Source: Arabidopsis thaliana
Lineage: Eukaryota; Streptophyta; Magnoliopsida; Brassicales; Brassicaceae
NCBI RefSeq assembly: GCF_000001735.4
Contig: NC_003070.9
Coordinates: forward strand, 19,019,971-19,083,970
Length of the DNA stretch: 64,000 nucleotides
Direction of reading: 5' to 3'
This document shows positions 12,051-25,060 of the stretch, in pieces (within the stretch, counting starts at the first letter, position 1; the number at the start of each line of letters is the position of its first letter). The position numbers and the translations under genes were made by a program. Below the pieces are notes generated by a model. That model had not been told where the DNA came from. It saw only the letters and a list, made by a program, of their open reading frames with translations, and searched no databases.

Positions 12051-14711
12051 ATGATGTCTGAAGATGGCTACAACACAGATTTTCCAAGAAACCCTCTATA
12101 CATTTTCTTTAGTGATTTCAGGTAAAATATATTTTCTTGTATAATTCTGTTTGAGGTCATGGCCTCAAGAAGTGAAACTTGAGAATTGGTTTTTCTTTGA
12201 TGTATCAGATCAGTTCTGAAATTTGATGAGCTCGGTTTAGAGATAGCGCGAATTGCTTTACCCGCAGCACTTGCTTTAACAGCTGATCCTATTGCATCTC
12301 TAGTTGACACAGCCTTCATAGGCCAAATTGGTAACAACAAGAACAACAACTCTTTTCATTTGTTTATTGTTATTTTATAAATGAAAATTATTGGTGTAAT
12401 TTTCGGTTCTTGTTGTGGTGATGACTGATAGGTCCTGTAGAGCTTGCTGCAGTTGGAGTTTCTATTGCTTTATTCAACCAAGTTTCAAGAATTGCTATTT
12501 TCCCACTTGTTAGCATCACAACTTCCTTTGTAGCAGAAGAAGATGCTTGTAGTTCTCAGCAAGACACAGTCCGAGATCATAAAGAATGTATTGAAATTGG
12601 TATCAACAATCCAACTGAGGAAACTATAGAATTGATTCCTGAAAAACATAAAGGTATATATTTGTTCTTGCTAACATAATCACTCCTCTGTTTTTTTTTG
12701 TGGTGGTAATAATCACAAGTATATTCATTTTTATTTCAGATTCTTTATCAGATGAATTTAAAACCAGTAGCAGTATCTTTAGTATTAGTAAACCTCCAGC
12801 CAAGAAAAGAAACATACCATCAGCTTCATCTGCTTTAATCATTGGAGGCGTTCTCGGCCTTTTTCAAGCCGTGTTTCTTATATCCGCAGCCAAACCTCTC
12901 TTGAGTTTCATGGGAGTAAAACACGTAACGTATCGATCTTTTGTTCTCTATAAATGATGTTATGAGATTCAAAATCACTTAACATGGTTTGATTTTTTCA
13001 GGATTCTCCAATGATGAGACCTTCTCAGAGATATCTATCTTTAAGATCACTTGGTGCACCAGCTGTTCTACTCTCACTTGCGGCACAAGGCGTTTTCCGC
13101 GGATTTAAAGACACGACAACTCCGTTATTCGCTACTGGTAATACTATTTTTTTCATATGTTCAAAATCCTTAAAACAGAACAAAGCTAATGATCCACTTT
13201 ACTTTTCTTGTTTGATGATTAATGATCCACTTTTTTTTTGTAGTGATTGGAGATGTAACAAACATAATACTCGACCCGATTTTCATATTTGTTTTCCGCC
13301 TAGGCGTAACAGGAGCAGCCACTGCTCATGTTATATCCCAGTGAGTTTAGTTTTGCATGTGAACCTTGAATAATCTCAAAATGGCCTCTACTTTAATTGA
13401 CTAGTGGTTTCTATGTTCATTTTCAGATACCTTATGTGTGGAATACTCTTGTGGAAACTGATGGGTCAAGTTGATATCTTCAACATGAGTACCAAACATC
13501 TTCAGTTCTGTAGATTCATGAAAAATGGTATTGTAAAATACTTCAAAGAAAATTCAATGTGTTTACAATGAAATCTCTGATAAAATAACACTGTTTGGTT
13601 CTTGTTTTCTTGTGAAATATTTCTCTCCCAGGCTTTCTTTTGCTGATGAGAGTAATTGCAGTAACATTCTGTGTAACTCTCTCCGCGTCACTAGCTGCAC
13701 GAGAAGGATCAACTTCCATGGCAGCTTTCCAAGTTTGCTTGCAGGTTTGGTTAGCTACTTCACTTCTTGCAGACGGGTACGCCGTAGCTGGCCAGGTTTT
13801 TAGATAATGATGTCTCTAACATTGCATCCTTTTACGATTAAGCGCGTGGTTTAAAGTTTTAACAAATGTCTTTTCCTTTAGGCAATACTAGCGAGCGCGT
13901 TTGCCAAAAAAGACTACAAAAGAGCAGCAGCTACCGCCTCTCGTGTACTGCAGGTACACACAATTTATGCATTTGTGTTTGCGTTTACATTATGTTTACG
14001 ATTTTGGATTTATATGAAGAAAATATACACAGAAAGTATACATAATAGGTAATTCAAAGGCAAACAAACAATGGAGGCCTATGTGTACTTTAGCTTATAA
14101 AGATTCGATTCTAGATCAATTTAAAGCTAAAGAACTAAATCTTGTGACAGTTGGGATTGGTTCTCGGTTTTGTACTTGCGGTTATACTTGGAGCAGGATT
14201 GCATTTTGGAGCAAGAGTGTTTACAAAAGACGATAAAGTTTTACACCTAATTAGCATAGGACTTCCGGTAACTAATCATTTCCCATTAAACCACTAATCA
14301 GGATCAATATTATTACGTAACATTAATTTGGCTAAAAATCATTTCTTGTTTCCTAAAGTTTGTGGCAGGGACACAACCAATTAATGCCTTAGCGTTTGTG
14401 TTCGATGGAGTTAACTTTGGAGCATCCGATTTCGGTTACGCCGCAGCTTCATTAGTAATGGTGGCTATAGTTAGCATCTTGTGTTTGCTCTTCCTCTCAT
14501 CGACTCATGGTTTTATTGGACTTTGGTTTGGTCTCACCATTTACATGAGTCTTAGAGCAGCCGTTGGATTCTGGCGGTAAAACTTTGTGAAACTCTCTGT
14601 TTCTTGTAGTACAAATGTAAAAACTTTTCCAACTTTCTTATAACAGAATGTAAATGTGACTGTAACAGGATTGGGACAGGAACAGGACCTTGGTCTTTTC
14701 TTAGGAGCTGA
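12051..14711 (+). CDS. MATE: MATE-family citrate transporter
   Basis: Multidrug and toxic compound extrusion antiporter of the FRD3/AtMATE clade; At1g51340 is known as the aluminium-activated root citrate exporter. Twelve coding exons: 12051-12121, 12209-12330, 12432-12653, 12740-12924, 13002-13137, 13244-13340, 13427-13527, 13632-13795, 13882-13953, 14151-14267, 14359-14576, 14669-14711. They join in frame to 515 residues. Two ATGs are adjacent at the start (MMSEDGYN). Family marks include ALTADPIASLVDTAFIGQIG in the first helix, VSIALFNQVSRIAIFPLVS, RGFKDTTTPLFA, and AFQVCLQVWLATSLLADGYA in the second half. A long hydrophilic loop (about residues 110-175, EEDACSSQQDTVRDHK...) between helices 2 and 3 is typical of this citrate-transporting clade. 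Function is inferred from family and locus recognition. Confidence 0.93.
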
Positions 14712-15880
14712 AGAAGGAATTTTAGAGGGAAGAGCATGTTTTAACTGTTCTTAAACCTTTATTTCTAATGAGGTTGTGTAACTAAATAAAAATACCAAGA
14801 GTACAAGTCTGGAGATTCAAATAATTCTATGCGATTTTTACTGCTACTCTTGTAAATATTCAAGTTGTATCCTGTAATTAGAGGTGGTTAGTCCAATTTT
14901 TGGAGGTTTTATTTCAGATATTGTAGTTAAATATAGAAAATCGATAGAACATATAGAAACTGATTTTTGTTTGGTTGACTATAGTGTTGAACTTCAGATT
15001 AATTTTTTCAAAACAAGTAGTTCGAATATGACTTCTCAAATGATATAATTAGGATGTCAGTTTTGGTTTGGTTTTGTTTCAGATTTTGTGGTTCGTGAAA
15101 TACAAAATATATCAGCTGGTTTGGTTTTGACAACAGTGGTTTCAAATCAGATTCATCTTTCTTAAAACAAGTAATTAAAAAATAAACTGAGTGAATTTCG
15201 TGAGAAATATGGTTTGTTTGAATATAAGAGTTTTGATTTAATTTTTCTTCTTTTCTTTTTGGTTTAGTTTTGGATAGGAGTTTATCAAAGAAAATTCATT
15301 TTAAAAATATATGTTTTGTTTTTTTCTTCATTAGAAAAAAAAAACACATTCTGAATATGCAATACATATTTATAAACAAAGTGCTAACTCTATTCACATT
15401 ACACTTCAGTTTATTAACTAGATTGATAAAATTTATCATCTATTAAATATAAATAGTTTGACATTTCTAAAATACGTGAAAATTCATTAATAAAAAACAT
15501 TTATAAAATAAAAGAGTGGAGGTATTTGTCACATATTATATATTTCTATAATATCCAAACTTATAAGAATAAATATCGTATAATTGAATCTCAACCGATC
15601 TACAATTTTTTTTACAAAAATTGCAAATAATAAAATAAAATAAAATTTAATAAGGCCTATGTTTAGAAAACTCTTTTCTTCAACATGATTGGCTCATAGC
15701 CACCCTCAATTATTACTTTAAACCAAAAATAAAATTCCAATCTTTATTAGCAAAATTAAAAACAAGACCAAAACAAAAAAAAGTAGAAACCTTTACGGAA
15801 CTCCTCTGCCATTCTTTTCCAATCTAAGCCAAAACTCAATTACCCTTTTTCCGATTTACCGGAGAAACTAAATCTCCGCC
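14712..15880. other. Intergenic, 3' UTR of MATE and promoter of ARM gene
   Basis: No gene seen. A polyadenylation-like AATAAA occurs at about 14785 in the MATE 3' end. 14900-15660 is T/A-rich with loose TTTTGGTTTGGTTTT-type repeats. The last 200 bp before 15881 form the promoter and leader of the ARM-repeat gene. Confidence 0.45.
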
Positions 15881-18768
15881 ATGCCTACCACCACCACCTC
15901 CTCCGCTTCTTCCTCCTCCTCTGCCTCCGGTAACAATCGTCAATCCGATGTATTCTCTCGTCTCGCTTCTTCTGACCCTGAAGTCAAGCTTAAGGCCCTT
16001 CGCGAGGTCAAAAACCAGATTATCGGAAATCGTACAAAAAAGCTCTCTTTTCTCAAACTCGGAGCTATTCCCGCCATAGCTTCTGTTCTCGCTGATGCTG
16101 ACGATTCTGATGAATGTAATAACATCCTCGTGCAATCTGCGGCGGCTCTTGGCAGTTTCGCTTGTGGGTTTGAAGCCGGTGTTCAAGCTGTTCTTGACGC
16201 CGGCGTTTTCCCTCATCTTCTTCGTCTTCTCACTAATACTGACGAAAAGGTTTGATTTTGAATAAATCTATTGACTTTTTTTTTTGTTAAAGTCTAATCC
16301 TTTTCCCCCAAATTTGTGTCTAGATTCGAAATGACATTAGAATTACTTGTGGGTCTTTGAAAAGAAAGCTTGAACGATTTAGAATTACTCTTGTCTGAAT
16401 CTTATTAGTTTGGGACTTGTGGTTAAAGTTTTCACCTTTTTGAATTGTCTGCATCTGAGGAATTAAAGCATTGGCCTTTAGAATTTTGTGGATCCTCTCT
16501 TGTCTTGCTTTCTTATGGCTTCCTTATTGCTTCTGTTTCGTATTTATGATTCTTCTTCAGGTAGTAGATGCGGGGGCTCGTTCGCTTAGAATGATATTTC
16601 AATCTAATCAAGCTCCAAAGTATGATTTTCTTCAAGAGAAAAACATGGAGTTTCTTTTCTCGTTGTTGAATAGTGAGAATGAGAACGTTAGTGGGCTTGG
16701 TGCGAGTATTATCGCTCATGCTTGTGGAACAAGTGTAGAGCAACGGGTTCTCTGTGAAGCTGGTGTCTTGGAGAAGCTTGTTATCCTTCTTGATGGTTCT
16801 TTAAGCCAAAGAGAAGCTTGTCTTGAATCTTTAGCTACGGTTTTGAAGAATAATCCTGAAGCTGTTTCTGATTTTGTTGGACTTGAGTCTGGGAAGTATT
16901 TTAATTCTGTGACTGAGTTAACAAAGGATAGGTATCCGAGGACTAGGCTGCTTTCTTGTCTTTGCTTAGTTGTCATATACAACACTTCTCCATCTTATTT
17001 CATAAACATGGGAACCAAATCAAGTTTGATAACTACTCTGCTTGAGCTTCTTAATGACCCTGGTCAATCTGGAGATGATGCTGCCTTGGGTTTATCCTGT
17101 CTGATTGCGGAAAAAGAGGATTTACAACAGTTAGCTTACGAGGCCGATGCAATCAAGAATATTGTTGAGATCTTGAAGACAGGTAGTGAGCTCCAGTCTA
17201 AACGTCTTCAGGGTTTGTTTTTGTCTCTAGCTGAATTGTGCTCAAAGCTAGAGGATTGCAGATGTAGCTTCCTGTCATTGCAGGTGTGTTTCCACATGCC
17301 GTTTTCTTATATGATATCTAGCTGAATTGTGCTCAAAGTTTAGTATTAATTTTGTATAGTATGCTAAATTGATTTGTCTTTTTATCCTTCTACTAGGTAT
17401 TAGACCTGCTGACTGATGCGCTAAGACACAAAGATGCTGATGTAAGAGCTGCGGCATGCATTTGCTTTAGAAACGCTGCTCGATCAGTCAAGGTTAGTTA
17501 ACATTATACATTTCGCATGTTATTAGTATTTCAGCAGGTTTTGTATTAAGTGGTAAGTTCCCTGAGACATGTCATTTAGAGTTTGAGTGCAGGACGATTC
17601 AACAGCGATCATGTTATGCTTCCTTTGGTTCAGCTATTGCATGATCCATCTTCCTCTGTCCAGGTACTGTGTCACATAAGATGCCGCATTTCTTTGACTT
17701 AGTCTCCCATGTGATTTTTTTTCTTTAGAAGCAAATGGCACAGTCGATTTGAATGTATATGTACCTATATATTGTGGACCAGGTTGCAGTTCTTGGTGCT
17801 CTGAACAATATAGTAATGGATTTTTCATCACCGAAGTCATCATTTATCGAGTATGGAGGGATAAAACAGCTTACTGAGTTGTCAAAATCAATGGATCCAA
17901 ATACTCGGTGTAGCGCTTTGCGGGCTTTAAGGAACCTCATGTTCCTTGCCGACATTAAACGTAAAGAACTCTTTTATTCAGACGTTAAGGCTCAAGGACT
18001 TGCTTGTCTCATTAGTGGTAAATCATTCTACGAGTCTTCAAACCAAAATCATATGATACATCTGTATGATTTTTTTTGTTAACTAACAAACAAACTCATT
18101 GCACTCAGATCCTGAGCCCCCAGTGCAAGAGCAAGCTTTGGCCCTCCTCCGTAATCTTGTTGATGGATGTATCAGCTCTATCGAGTTTGTATTTGATGAA
18201 GATGGTCTTATCTTAGATACTGTTGGGAGGCAATTGAGGAAAGCTCCACAGGCACAAATGGCAATACAGGTGACAAAATTGAAAAAAGTATACCTTATCA
18301 ATAGATTAACAAAATCTCTGATATAAAATGTTTTTCTTTCCCCAGGGAATGTATGTGCTCACGAATGTAGCGAGTGGGACTGAGTTACATAAAGAAGCGG
18401 TTATGGAGCAACTGTTTCCTCAAGCTAAAGCTGGATCAGAGAATTTCATGCTTAAGTTTTTGCAGAGCGACGAGAGCCAGTTACGGTCAGCAGCAGTCTG
18501 GACAATCATAAACCTCATTAGTCCTTCAAGCCCCGGTGCATTTGATCGGCATGTGAAATTACGGAATGCGGGTATCATTCCCCAGTTAAAAAACATGGTC
18601 AATGACGCTTGCCTCGATGTTAAGGTACAAATTTATTACCCTTTTAGTTACCTTGTATACTCTACCTCTTATCATTGACTCAGCTATGTTATTTCAATCT
18701 CTTTGGCTTTGCAGATTCGCATCAGGACTGTATTAGGCCAGTCCATGTCTTTTGGCGATAATTACTAA
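15881..18768 (+). CDS. Armadillo-repeat protein, ARMC8/GID5-like
   Basis: Eight exons: 15881-16249, 16561-17283, 17397-17492, 17580-17663, 17783-18017, 18109-18269, 18346-18624, 18715-18768; they join in frame to 666 residues. The N-terminus is a Ser/Thr-rich tail (about 25 residues). The rest is helical ARM/HEAT repeat, seen in LLRLLTNTDEKVVDAGARSL, LLNSENENVSGLGASIIAHA, LLTDALRHKDADVRAAACIC, VLGALNNIVMD and LRALRNLMFLAD. Length and end-to-end repeat layout match ARMC8 (human protein about 670 residues), a subunit of the CTLH/GID E3 ligase; yeast Gid5/Vid28 is the counterpart. From memory At1g51350. The CTLH role is inferred from family membership. Confidence 0.9.
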
Positions 18769-21504
18769 ACACAGCGATATTGCTTTTCCCAAACACACAG
18801 ACCATACAACACTGAACATATCAGTAGTGATTTAGGTTTGATTCAATTTTCAGCATATAGCAAAAGAGAGACAGAGCCTAGAGTTTATGATCATGATTCG
18901 TCTATTATCTCTCCTGCTCCAGAGACACACCTATGATTCAACAGGTACTTGCTTTCTCAGGCTTGTTCTGTTCATTTCTGGTTACCCAAAATAGCCATAA
19001 CCGTAACTGGAACCAACCGTAACTGGAACCGCATACACCAAACAATTGATCAGAGCATTTTGAAAGCAGAATGCTAGGATTTATTCATTTGCTATACCAT
19101 CTTTTTTTCTCGATCAAAATTGGTTAAATGAGATTTTATGTATTTCAAATTCTGAAAATGTTCTTTTCTTTTTAACAAAACAGTTTTTGTATTATGTGTG
19201 CAGGTGAAAGCAGTGAGAAGGAGTTGTACTATTACTTTACTTGTGCCACTTTTAGATTAGATCCACCACATTTTTGTTTTTCTTTTAATTTTTTGCCTTG
19301 AGAAAACTTCACTTGTTTCATTGTTTGAAATCTCTCAGTTTATAGAAAAAAACATCTGTGTTTTTTGTATCAGTAATAATTCTTTGCCTCGTCGATACCA
19401 ATGTCCCAAATTAATCTTTTATTTTGGCATTTTGGCGTTCAAATCACGCATGACCTATTATTAACTTTCGTGGCAAAACATAAAATTAAAATGGCTTACT
19501 ACAAATAATTGAAATATAAATAATACTGCGATTACATATAAAGGTGTTATACACACCCTTTATTCAATGTATTTTTAACCACCGAAATGGTTAGAATTTG
19601 GCAGCATAAGCAGTAGAAAACAACAACTACATTGAGTATATTTGTTGTCGATGTTCTGTCTTGTAGTCATTTAATTTGAGAGCTATTGTATCAGTGCACC
19701 GCTAATTTTTTTTACTGCACCGTCTAAAACTTTTTGTCATAAACCAGACAAATGGTATAGAGACGTCTATATAACTACTAAAACTTGAACTTGGTTTTGA
19801 AGAAAAAGACTAGCTCTGTAATATACTAATATGTTTGTCTTTATGTAAAATGGCCTTTGAGAATCTAACTCGCCGAGTCGCCGTATGTGCACAGTGAATC
19901 CTATGTTTTGGATCCCATGATGAGATCCAGCCTCGACCACTGTGTACTTTCTTTAGGGATATAAGCTTTTTTTTTTGCAAGATATAAATATTTCTCTCGT
20001 ATAAACAAAAAAAATGGTTACGAACAGTTACCACAATTGTAGAAATTCATACTTGTATATACACATTTTAAAATTTGCAGAGACAAGAATCTCAACTAAA
20101 CCCAAAAAAGGTTAGTTGGTTTTGGTTAAAATAATAGGGTTAGTTGGAGTGTAAAGAACCCCATGCATTTATGCATTAAATTTAAATCCCATTCCACCCC
20201 ACGTGAATTTATATTATTGCATCAAAGTATTTTGTTAAATGATATTTTATTCCGCCTGTATTATGCAGTTTTTTTATCTTTTTATTAAGAAAAAATATCT
20301 TAAGGCTAAACAGAAACAATATGTAGCAATTATAGTTACCACCTAATACCTCCAATAGGTAGTGTTTTTGAAGACAAACATATCGTAATCATCAAATGTG
20401 AGACTCTTCTCTCGGGAACTCTCTCTTCTTTTAAGTATTTTTCTTTCTCATTTTTAGTTAATGGGAGACTGTAATTGTCTTGTTTTTTGTTAACTAATAC
20501 ATAGAGGTTTAAATGTTCTAAGCTGTGGATGTAATTGAATTTTATTATTTAAAATAGTATATGTATGTGACAGCATGCCTACATATATATGAGTAATATT
20601 ATACGCAGTATAAACTAATTTTTTGTTATATAGTTTACTTTTAACTAACGGTGTTCACATGCATTTGAATATATATAACTTACACATAATGTTTAATATC
20701 AGAGATATATAGTGTTTGTCTTTTACCGCAAACTTAAAATGCATTTGAAACAACAACACAACAAATAATTTCTTCCGTAATTTGATTCCATCTTTTTTTG
20801 AGAAAATTAAAGGGTTTTCTTCTTAATTTAATATTGTTGAAAAGATTGTATTGGTACATGTTAAAAGGAGATCTACATGCTGGTTTATTTTTCTTTATCT
20901 TCTTTTTTTGATATATTCATCTAGATTCTTTTAGCTTATTAGGGGACAACCAATTAAATAATACCGTTTTCAAATATCATTTAAAAACATACTATCATTA
21001 GGAAAAAAAATCTTGATAAATAGTTTTATTATTAAGGAAAATCATATTGCGTTAATCGTATAAATAGCATTTTGACAAAAAAAAAAAAAAAAAGGATGGA
21101 AAGTTAGAAAAACGACTAATGACGAGATAATTGACAATTCTAAATTTCTAAGACAATATTATTTTATCATATGTATTTCTTCTTCTATGAATATTTAAAT
21201 AAAAAGAAGAAAATAAAGCGTACCCATTTCACATTTCATGCATTGATCGTCCATCAAAAAGAAACCCTTTCTCTTTAGTTTCCAAATACCAAGCAATCTC
21301 TTCTTCTTCTTTTTATTTACCTTTTTCTTTCTTGGCTTTTTCTTCTCCTCTGATAGAAACTTTTTCCAGTCAAATTTAATAACTTTAAAGTAAAACTCCC
21401 ACTAAGGTTTATACACACTCTTCATATATAGATTCACATTCACCCATTTCTCTTCTTTTTTGCTCTCTCTCTCCCTTCTCTTCTCTCTTATTCTGGTCTC
21501 AAAA
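18769..21504. other. Intergenic, 3' UTR and long promoter region of the SMR gene
   Basis: 18769-19260 is probably 3' UTR of the ARM gene; it includes a partial direct repeat of CCGTAACTGGAACC near 19000-19030. The rest holds no protein gene. One imperfect inverted repeat sits at about 19886-19945 (see findings). The 150 bp before 21505 are rich in TTCTTC/CTCTCT, common in plant leaders. Confidence 0.45.
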
Positions 21505-21855
21505 ATGGCATCAAAAGGAAAGAAACCACTAAGAAGAACAACTACAAGAAGAAGAAAAAGAAGCCACTTCAAGAACCCATCTCCTCCATGTAGTATCAAT
21601 AGTGACGTCACTTCAACGTCATCAACATCTACTTCACCCACATCAACGGCCACGCCATCTCCGGTTTCAGCAGAGAGTGGATGTTGTACTCCGGAGAAGT
21701 CACGAATACCGGAGATGCTGACGTGTCCACCGGCACCGAAGAAGCAAAAGGTGGCGCAAAACTGCGCTTTAAGGAGGAGACAAATCGCTTTCTTTGCTCC
21801 TCCGGATGTAGAGCTCTTCTTCGTTTTCGCACTTGGTCAACAAAATAATAAATAA
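21505..21855 (+). CDS. SIAMESE-related CDK inhibitor (SMR family)
   Basis: Intronless, 116 residues. SMR proteins bind CDK-cyclin complexes in the nucleus, restrain mitosis and promote endoreduplication. The family's short motifs appear in the right order: CCTPEKSRIPEM (about 70-82), CPPAPKKQK (about 84-92), and the C-terminal cyclin-contact motif FFAPPDVELFFVFAL. The N-terminus is strongly basic (KGKKPLRRTTTRRRKR), a likely nuclear localisation signal, followed by a Ser/Thr-rich linker with many SP/TP sites. The start is the ATG at 21505; an upstream in-frame TTG only lengthens the frame. I recall the locus as At1g51355 but not its SMR number, so no symbol is given. Confidence 0.88.
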   Translation: MASKGKKPLRRTTTRRRKRSHFKNPSPPCSINSDVTSTSSTSTSPTSTATPSPVSAESGCCTPEKSRIPEMLTCPPAPKKQKVAQNCALRRRQIAFFAPPDVELFFVFALGQQNNK

Positions 21856-22129
21856 GTTAAGTTTATAATTAGGGTTTTGTGATTATTATCATGGTATCAA
21901 TATCTAGTTTCTAGTTTGATTCAAATACAATAATATTTAAAGTATATTATAGAGAGTGTAGTGTGAGGTTTTGCTTCTTTTCTTCTTCTTCTTCTTCTTC
22001 TTATTTTGCTTTTCTCCCTCCTTGGCTCTTTTTTAATTTTTTCGATAATTTTGAATTAGGTGGGTTTGAATTTCTGGTAGGGTATGATTAATCAAATACC
22101 CTATCTCTTTTTTAGTTAAGTATGTAAGT

Positions 22130-22388
22130 GAATGGTGCTTCCTAACATTTCAGGCTTGTTAGCTTTGCAGTTTCTATTTTGGGTTTGTATTTTGGCTTGA
22201 GTTAATTAGGAGTTGGATTGTTCTTCTTGCATTTTACCTCAATACTTTATACGTAATCTCATCAAAAACAATTTCCATACAAAGTACTTCTGAATCCATT
22301 TCCTTTTTATTGGGTACATCAGAAATTCATGAAAGAACACCAATTTTATCAGAGTGAAGAGCTCAAATTCAAAACTTTTGATCCGAGT
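22130..22388 (+). repeat. Duplicated block A, first copy
   Basis: This stretch (from AATGGTGCTTCC to CTTTTGATCCGAG) recurs with clear similarity at about 27416-27672, 5.3 kb away in the same orientation. Shared landmarks in order include CATTTCAGGCTTGTTAGC, GAGTTGGATTGTTCTTCTT, TTTCCTTTTTA and CAAAACTTTTGATCCGAG. It lies about 275 bp after the SMR stop codon and has no coding sense. Confidence 0.85.
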
Positions 22389-24100
22389 TCAAAATATGTC
22401 AAGTTTCCTAAGAAGAAAAAAGGTCTATAAAGCCAAAAAAATAGTGGATGCAGAATAATATGTACACAAAAGTTTTGGATATAATCCAAAGTTATAAAAA
22501 GATTCAACTGTTTCTTATTGGATATAAAGTTCATAAAGATTGAAAAAATTACATCTCAAATTTGTTTGGAAATTAAAGAAATTACCTTATAATAAGTACT
22601 GTAATTATATAAACTGAATTTAGTTAATAAGTAAAAGTGTTAAAACAAAACAAGAAAAAAACAAGAGACGAAGGATATGTCAGTTTAACCAAGGGATGGC
22701 CAAAGTGGTCGGAGCTGACGATAACATCTCCGAAGGGAATCCAATGAAAGGACTCGTGCGGCTTTTTTCATCATTTTTTCTCTTTTCTTTTCTTTTCTTT
22801 CTCCACACAATTCCTTTTAAGAGCAAAGTTAATAATTACAAGTTATAACGAATGTATAAAACTATATCTCTATATATAGAGTAGGTAAGAAGAAGACGAC
22901 ACAATAGCTACGTTGATAATATCTACGTGAATTATTAATTCGTCTTTCCCATCATTTTAATCTTTTCGAATTATTGCTACACAAAATCTTCAGACTTCAA
23001 TAATGTGGATAAATGATAACATATGACGTACGAATCTCATGATTGAGAATTAGAAACTTACACCTCTACGTGCATAATTTATTCGTTTCGACGTCAATTA
23101 ATAGGTTACTTGAGACTGTACAACATAGATGGGAGAATCTGCAGTACAGAAAAATCATAATGTTTTGCTAATATATTTTAGAAGATATTACACTTGCAAT
23201 ATTTATTATTATTTTTTTTTCGTTTTTTTCCAACGAGTAGCTTTGTTACATGTGTTAAATATATTCATTTAAACAGATGGAATTTTGATTACCTTAAGAA
23301 TTTTCTGCATAATTAAGTTCTGTTAAACTCTAACTATTGTATTTCTGTTGATTTTTATTTCATAATATTTTACTCTTGTGTTTATCAATTAATAACATTT
23401 CTTCCGTACATGAAACCGTGTTAAATGTCAATCAATTAACCTTTTATCCAAAGTACTTTCACAAAATAAAAAGTAAAAATTTTAAACAATTTTTAACGGC
23501 GTATTTGGAACTGAGGTTACTCCTAATAAGTGGCCAAGTCCCAAGTATGTAGGCTCATATGGCTAAGGTGGCCTAATTTCAAATCACACTCAACGAAGTT
23601 CTTCCATAGGTTACGTACAATATTATACTAGTTCTCATCATAAAGTAGTTTTAAGGTTAAAAAAAACCTACGTATAGGTGGTGGGAGTACTAGTTACTAG
23701 CTAGTATAAGAAAAGTATTCGTATACATATTTGTGTGCAAGGAAGATCTCGCACGGGTGCATATTATCACACACGTACAAACAAAAATCCAATTAGGTAC
23801 CTAAAAGCTACAAATCACCTTGGAATGAGGATTTGATTCGAGTCCGTATCAATTTCTTTTTGGTTTCTCTTTTTGTCTTTGTATTATTATTAAATTATAC
23901 GTCGTCCCAAAATAAACACCAAAAAATCATTAAACTATGAAATAAAGTAAAATATTATTAACTACATTGCTAAGATAATCAAGTAACCAAATAAATAAAG
24001 CTAATCGTACGTTTATGTCAAAGCTAATCAAACTTTACAAGAATCCTAGGTTCCATTCTCCCCTACAAACAAACACTACATGTGAAGTGTATAAATATAA

Positions 24101-24139
24101 TGGGCTTGTAACAATCCGTAAGTTACCCATTAAGGCCCA
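24101..24139. promoter_or_regulatory. Paired site II motifs upstream of DABB gene
   Basis: TGGGCT (24101-24106) and GGCCCA (24134-24139, TGGGCC on the other strand) lie 100-137 bp before the ATG at 24238, in opposite orientation. TGGGCC/T pairs are the site II elements bound by TCP factors in many proliferation-linked plant promoters. Function here is inferred from motif and position only. Confidence 0.5.
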
Positions 24140-24237
24140 ATTACAATAAATATCAATTTCTCTCAAATTGTTTCAAATTTAAAAATAAGTGGCCAAAGTT
24201 ACGAAACCAATCCAATCTCTTCTCCGTCGTCGTAACC

Positions 24238-24870
24238 ATGTCTTCAATCGTCGAGCACGTCGTTCTATTCAAGCTCAACGACGACGACGTTGACTCCGGC
24301 AAGATCAACTCCATGGTCAACGGAATCAACGAACTAGTCAATCTCGACCAAGTGCTTCACCTCTACTGCGGTTCAATCCACCGCCTTATCACGACCACCG
24401 CCTCCGACTTCACTCACGTCCTTCATAGCCGTTACAGATCCAAAGAAGATCTCAACGCTTACGCTATACATCCCGATCACGTTCGTGTTGTCAAGGAATC
24501 AGAATCGATTCGCGAAGATATCATGGCCGTTGATTGGATCGCCGAACAAGCTCCGGAAGCCCTAGCACCGCCTCTTGGTTCAATTGGTAAAATCACGCTT
24601 CTTAAATTGAAAGAGAATGTCATGGAAGAAGCGAAATTGGAGATTATGGAAGTGATGAAGGAGAAATTTGAAGGAATTGATCAGATTACTGTTGGAGAAA
24701 ACTTTTCTCCGGGGAGATCTAAAGATTTCTCTATTGGATCGATTTCGTATTTTAGGGATTTGGGTGAAATTGAGGCTGTGGATGATCAGATGAAGTTGCA
24801 GAATGATAAGATTCGTGATTATGTTGATGATACCATTGTTGTTGAGTTCAATGTGCCGTCTTCTTCATAA
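24238..24870 (+). CDS. DABB1: Stress-responsive dimeric alpha/beta-barrel (DABB) protein
   Basis: Intronless, 210 residues, two DABB (Dabb/HS1-type) domains in tandem. Domain 1 (about 1-100) begins IVEHVVLFKLNDDDVDSGKI and carries YRSKEDLNAYAIHPDHVRVV, the helix and His-containing segment typical of the family. Domain 2 (about 115-205) begins GKITLLKLKENVMEEAKLEI and ends DYVDDTIVVEF. The ferredoxin-like fold forms a barrel dimer in relatives; their biochemical role is poorly defined and some act in defence. No targeting peptide is evident. I recall this as At1g51360, named DABB1. The neighbourhood holds the trace of a second, lost copy (see findings). Confidence 0.85.
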   Translation: MSSIVEHVVLFKLNDDDVDSGKINSMVNGINELVNLDQVLHLYCGSIHRLITTTASDFTHVLHSRYRSKEDLNAYAIHPDHVRVVKESESIREDIMAVDWIAEQAPEALAPPLGSIGKITLLKLKENVMEEAKLEIMEVMKEKFEGIDQITVGENFSPGRSKDFSIGSISYFRDLGEIEAVDDQMKLQNDKIRDYVDDTIVVEFNVPSSS

Positions 24871-25060
24871 GTCTTCTAAGTGTACCTGTAAAATGCTCCA
24901 ATTTCATTCCTTAACCGAAATTTTAAACCAGTTTGGTCTCCGGTGTAATTTCGTCGATTACAGTCGTCGTCGCCGCCGCCGCCGCCGTATGTATTAAATA
25001 AAATCTTTTTTTATTCAACACATTTAAAAGCTCATTTACGTCGGTATTAATCATATTAGA
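24870..25060 (+). repeat. Duplicated block B, first copy, with (CGC)n microsatellite
   Basis: The 3' flank of the DABB gene. CTAAGTGTACC, GGTCTCCGGTGTAATTTCG, GTCGATTACAGTCGTCG, ATTAA and TTACGTCGGTATTA recur in the same order at about 27672-27826. This copy carries a CGT/CGC trinucleotide tract at 24964-24988; the other copy has only a short CGTCGCCACCG there. Confidence 0.8.

Larger units (their letters stand above)
21856..24237. other. Intergenic, no gene seen
   Basis: Spacer between the SMR and DABB genes. It contains the left source block of a local duplication (22130-22388, listed separately), a TTTTC-repeat tract at 22775-22805, and the promoter of the DABB gene at the right end. No open frame of interest. 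Confidence 0.45.

Noticed and set aside
15836..16216. Minus-strand Gly/Arg-rich ORF
   Set aside because: Antisense shadow of the Ser/Thr/Pro-rich first exon of the ARM-repeat gene.
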